A DNA stretch of 8,261 bases, from contig JBBRGB010000157.1 of assembly GCA_038241095.1 (NCBI GenBank), positions 1 to 8,261 of the forward strand. The letters are read 5' to 3'. Positions 7,250-8,261 of the stretch are shown piece by piece. Within the stretch, counting starts at the first letter, position 1; every line of letters starts with the position of its first letter. Source of the stretch: JBBDMX01 sp038241095. GTDB taxonomy: Bacteria; Planctomycetota; Phycisphaerae; Phycisphaerales; Phycisphaeraceae. Under the pieces are notes generated by a model. The model was not told the DNA's origin, searched no databases, and was given only the letters and a program-made list of their open reading frames with translations. Both the position numbers and the translations under genes were made by a program.

Positions 7250-8023
7250 ATGAACACTTTAATTCGCTTCACAACGCCCAGGCCAGTGGATGAGCAGATC
7301 ATCATCGCCCACCGGGGGTTGTCGTGGACATATCCCGAAAACACACTCGTTTCCTACCGAGCCGCCGCCGATGCGGGCGCTGACCTGATTGAACTGGATT
7401 TCCATGTCACCGCCGACGGTGTTGCGATATGTGTTCATGACGAGGTGCTGGATCGCTATCTCGGATCCTCGGCCACGCCGCAGCTGCGCCAGCGGCCGAT
7501 ATCTACCCTGAATTGGGAAGAACTCAGCCAAGCGGATGTCGGGCGGTGGCAGGGAGAGGAGTTTGAAGGCACGCGGGTGCCTCGCTTGTCTGAAGTCTTG
7601 GAAGAATTTGTCGGCAAGGGTCATCCTACCTTACTGATTGAACAAAAAGGTGGTTCCCCCGAGCAAATCCTGACACTCCTGAGGCAATTTGATGCGGTGA
7701 CCAAGGTCATCGTGCAGTCATTTGATTGGCAGTTTTTAACCCGGCTCCACCATCTGGAGCCACGGCTACTCCTAGCGGCACTCGGGCGGACATTCACCCC
7801 CGCCACCGTTGCAGAAGTCAAATCAACTGGGGTACAAATCCTTCACTGGGGAAACACGATTCGGCGACGTGATGTGAGTGATGCCCACGCCGCAGGTCTG
7901 CCCGTGTGGGTCTTCAAACCGAACACTGAACTTGCCTGGCGCGGAGCGCAGGCCTTGGGTGTTGATGGCGTGACCACTGATCGCTGCAACTTCATGTATG
8001 AACTCCTGCACTCTCCGAAATAA
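7250..8023 (+). CDS. Glycerophosphodiester phosphodiesterase (GDPD-2)
   Basis: This 257-residue GDPD-family TIM-barrel enzyme is predicted to release glycerol phosphate from glycerophosphodiesters. Catalytic residues are in place: H21-R22, P29-E30-N31-T32, E48 and D50 in LIELDFHVTADG, H63-D64, and E131-Q132-K133 (the E-x-K motif). Later barrel landmarks are QSFDW (156-160), the W220 strand PVWVFKPN, and GVDGVTTDR (237-245). No signal peptide is evident. The ATG at 7250 is preferred over an in-frame TTG at 7220 because GGAGA sits 4 bases ahead of it. The gene starts 30 bases after the glpD stop, so it is very likely cotranscribed with glpD and would feed it glycerol-3-phosphate. It is closer to the classical short bacterial GDPD (UgpQ-like) than to GDPD-1 and is not a recent duplicate of it. 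Codons 33-54 (7347-7411) reappear as a decayed copy just downstream at 8053-8114. Confidence 0.94.
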   Translation: MNTLIRFTTPRPVDEQIIIAHRGLSWTYPENTLVSYRAAADAGADLIELDFHVTADGVAICVHDEVLDRYLGSSATPQLRQRPISTLNWEELSQADVGRWQGEEFEGTRVPRLSEVLEEFVGKGHPTLLIEQKGGSPEQILTLLRQFDAVTKVIVQSFDWQFLTRLHHLEPRLLLAALGRTFTPATVAEVKSTGVQILHWGNTIRRRDVSDAHAAGLPVWVFKPNTELAWRGAQALGVDGVTTDRCNFMYELLHSPK

Positions 8024-8041
8024 CTCTGAGAACAACCGAAA

Positions 8042-8126
8042 GAAAAATACATTCGTTTCCTACCGAGCCGCCAATCGGAGCGCTGGCCTGATCGAACCTG
8101 ATATTCATGTCACCATTGGTCATTAA
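8042..8126 (+). pseudogene. Decayed fragment of a third GDPD gene
   Basis: This stretch matches the PENT-to-E.D region of GDPD-2. Twenty bases are identical (8053-8072 with 7347-7366). After a net 3-base loss, 29 of the next 35 bases agree (8080-8114 with 7377-7411). Read in the homologous frame it gives VSYRAANRSAGLIEPDIHVT, compared with VSYRAAADAGADLIELDFHV in GDPD-2. The catalytic-equivalent Glu and Asp are kept, but the frame stops at TAA 8124-8126. A one-base length difference upstream (8042-8052 against 7336-7346) breaks the frame to the PENT motif. No start codon, histidine motif or remainder of the barrel is present, so it cannot encode an enzyme. It is either the scar of a tandem duplication or the remnant of a neighbouring paralogue cut down by deletion or insertion. 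Confidence 0.75.
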
Positions 8127-8177
8127 CACTACAGCGCACCCCCAGCTCAAGGATTTCACCCTCTTTTGCCGATGAGG

Positions 8178-8194
8178 CCTCCTGACATGGAGGT
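8178..8194 (+). promoter_or_regulatory. Hairpin covering the Shine-Dalgarno of the last gene
   Basis: CCTCC (8178-8182) is complementary to GGAGG (8189-8193) across a 6-base loop, with a possible G8177-T8194 wobble pair extending the stem. GGAGG is the ribosome-binding site of the gene starting at 8200. A structure like this would limit translation from read-through transcripts, as is known for several insertion-sequence transposases. The stem is short, so chance is possible. Confidence 0.4.
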
Positions 8195-8199
8195 CACTT

Positions 8200-8261
8200 A
8201 TGTCGCCAGAACAGATCAAGGGCTTGGCGCCGGCGTTGACGGAGTTCATGGGCGCTTTCAG
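8200..8261 (+). CDS. Start of an unidentified gene, possibly a transposase (3' end beyond window)
   Basis: Only the first 20 codons are visible, beginning MSPEQIKGLAPALTEF. A strong Shine-Dalgarno GGAGG (8189-8193) sits 6 bases before the ATG, so a real start is likely. The short N terminus, helical with an LxPxLxxF-like pattern, resembles the beginnings of IS701/IS4-type DDE transposases as I remember them, and the hairpin over the ribosome site and the adjacent gene remnant are in keeping with a mobile element. None of this is decisive: no catalytic motif or terminal inverted repeat is in view. A competing in-frame-shifted ATG at 8187 lacks a ribosome site. Confidence 0.4.
   Translation, partial: MSPEQIKGLAPALTEFMGAF

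Overview
The window is a compact glycerol-phosphate metabolism locus on a GC-rich bacterial chromosome. Eight protein-coding genes are visible: six complete ones and one cut off at each edge. They form two divergent transcription units that start from a 172-base control region (about 4649-4820). The family mix (GlpP antiterminator, AraM-type glycerol-1-phosphate dehydrogenase, paired glycerophosphodiester phosphodiesterases, Na/Pi cotransporter with a PhoU tail) and the style of the proteins suggest a free-living bacterium, possibly of the Planctomycetes/Verrucomicrobia group. That taxonomic guess is weak and rests on general resemblance only.

Leftward unit (minus strand, read from 4648 down to 1): glpP, the glycerol-3-phosphate-responsive antiterminator; a glycerophosphodiester phosphodiesterase (GDPD-1); an sn-glycerol-1-phosphate dehydrogenase (AraM/EgsA family); and a Na/Pi cotransporter with a C-terminal PhoU-like domain that runs off the left edge. 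The gaps are 62, 98 and 77 bases, with no convincing terminator between genes, so one operon is plausible.

Rightward unit (plus strand, 4821 to 8023): a HAD-superfamily phosphatase of the NagD/AraL type, glpD (FAD-dependent glycerol-3-phosphate dehydrogenase) and a second, divergent phosphodiesterase (GDPD-2). A sigma70-like promoter at 4683-4710 is followed by a roughly 100-base leader. That leader contains a very strong imperfect hairpin (4753-4812) with a U-rich 3' arm, ending 8 bases before the first start codon. Because the gene transcribed away from it encodes GlpP, this is an excellent candidate for a GlpP-controlled attenuator.

Working model (inference): phosphodiesterases cleave deacylated phospholipid head groups. 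The sn-glycerol-3-phosphate goes through GlpD to dihydroxyacetone phosphate (DHAP). The opposite stereoisomer, sn-glycerol-1-phosphate, could go through the AraM-type enzyme to the same DHAP pool. The HAD enzyme may dephosphorylate surplus glycerol phosphate or a related small phosphate ester. The Na/Pi transporter moves the phosphate. No glycerol kinase or glycerol facilitator is present, so the locus looks built for glycerophosphodiesters rather than free glycerol.

Right end (8024-8261): a decayed fragment of a third GDPD gene (about 8042-8126), then a stretch with nothing recognisable, then the first 20 codons of a new plus-strand gene, possibly a transposase. No tRNA, rRNA, CRISPR array or complete insertion sequence was seen, and no gene-free stretch exceeds 300 bases.
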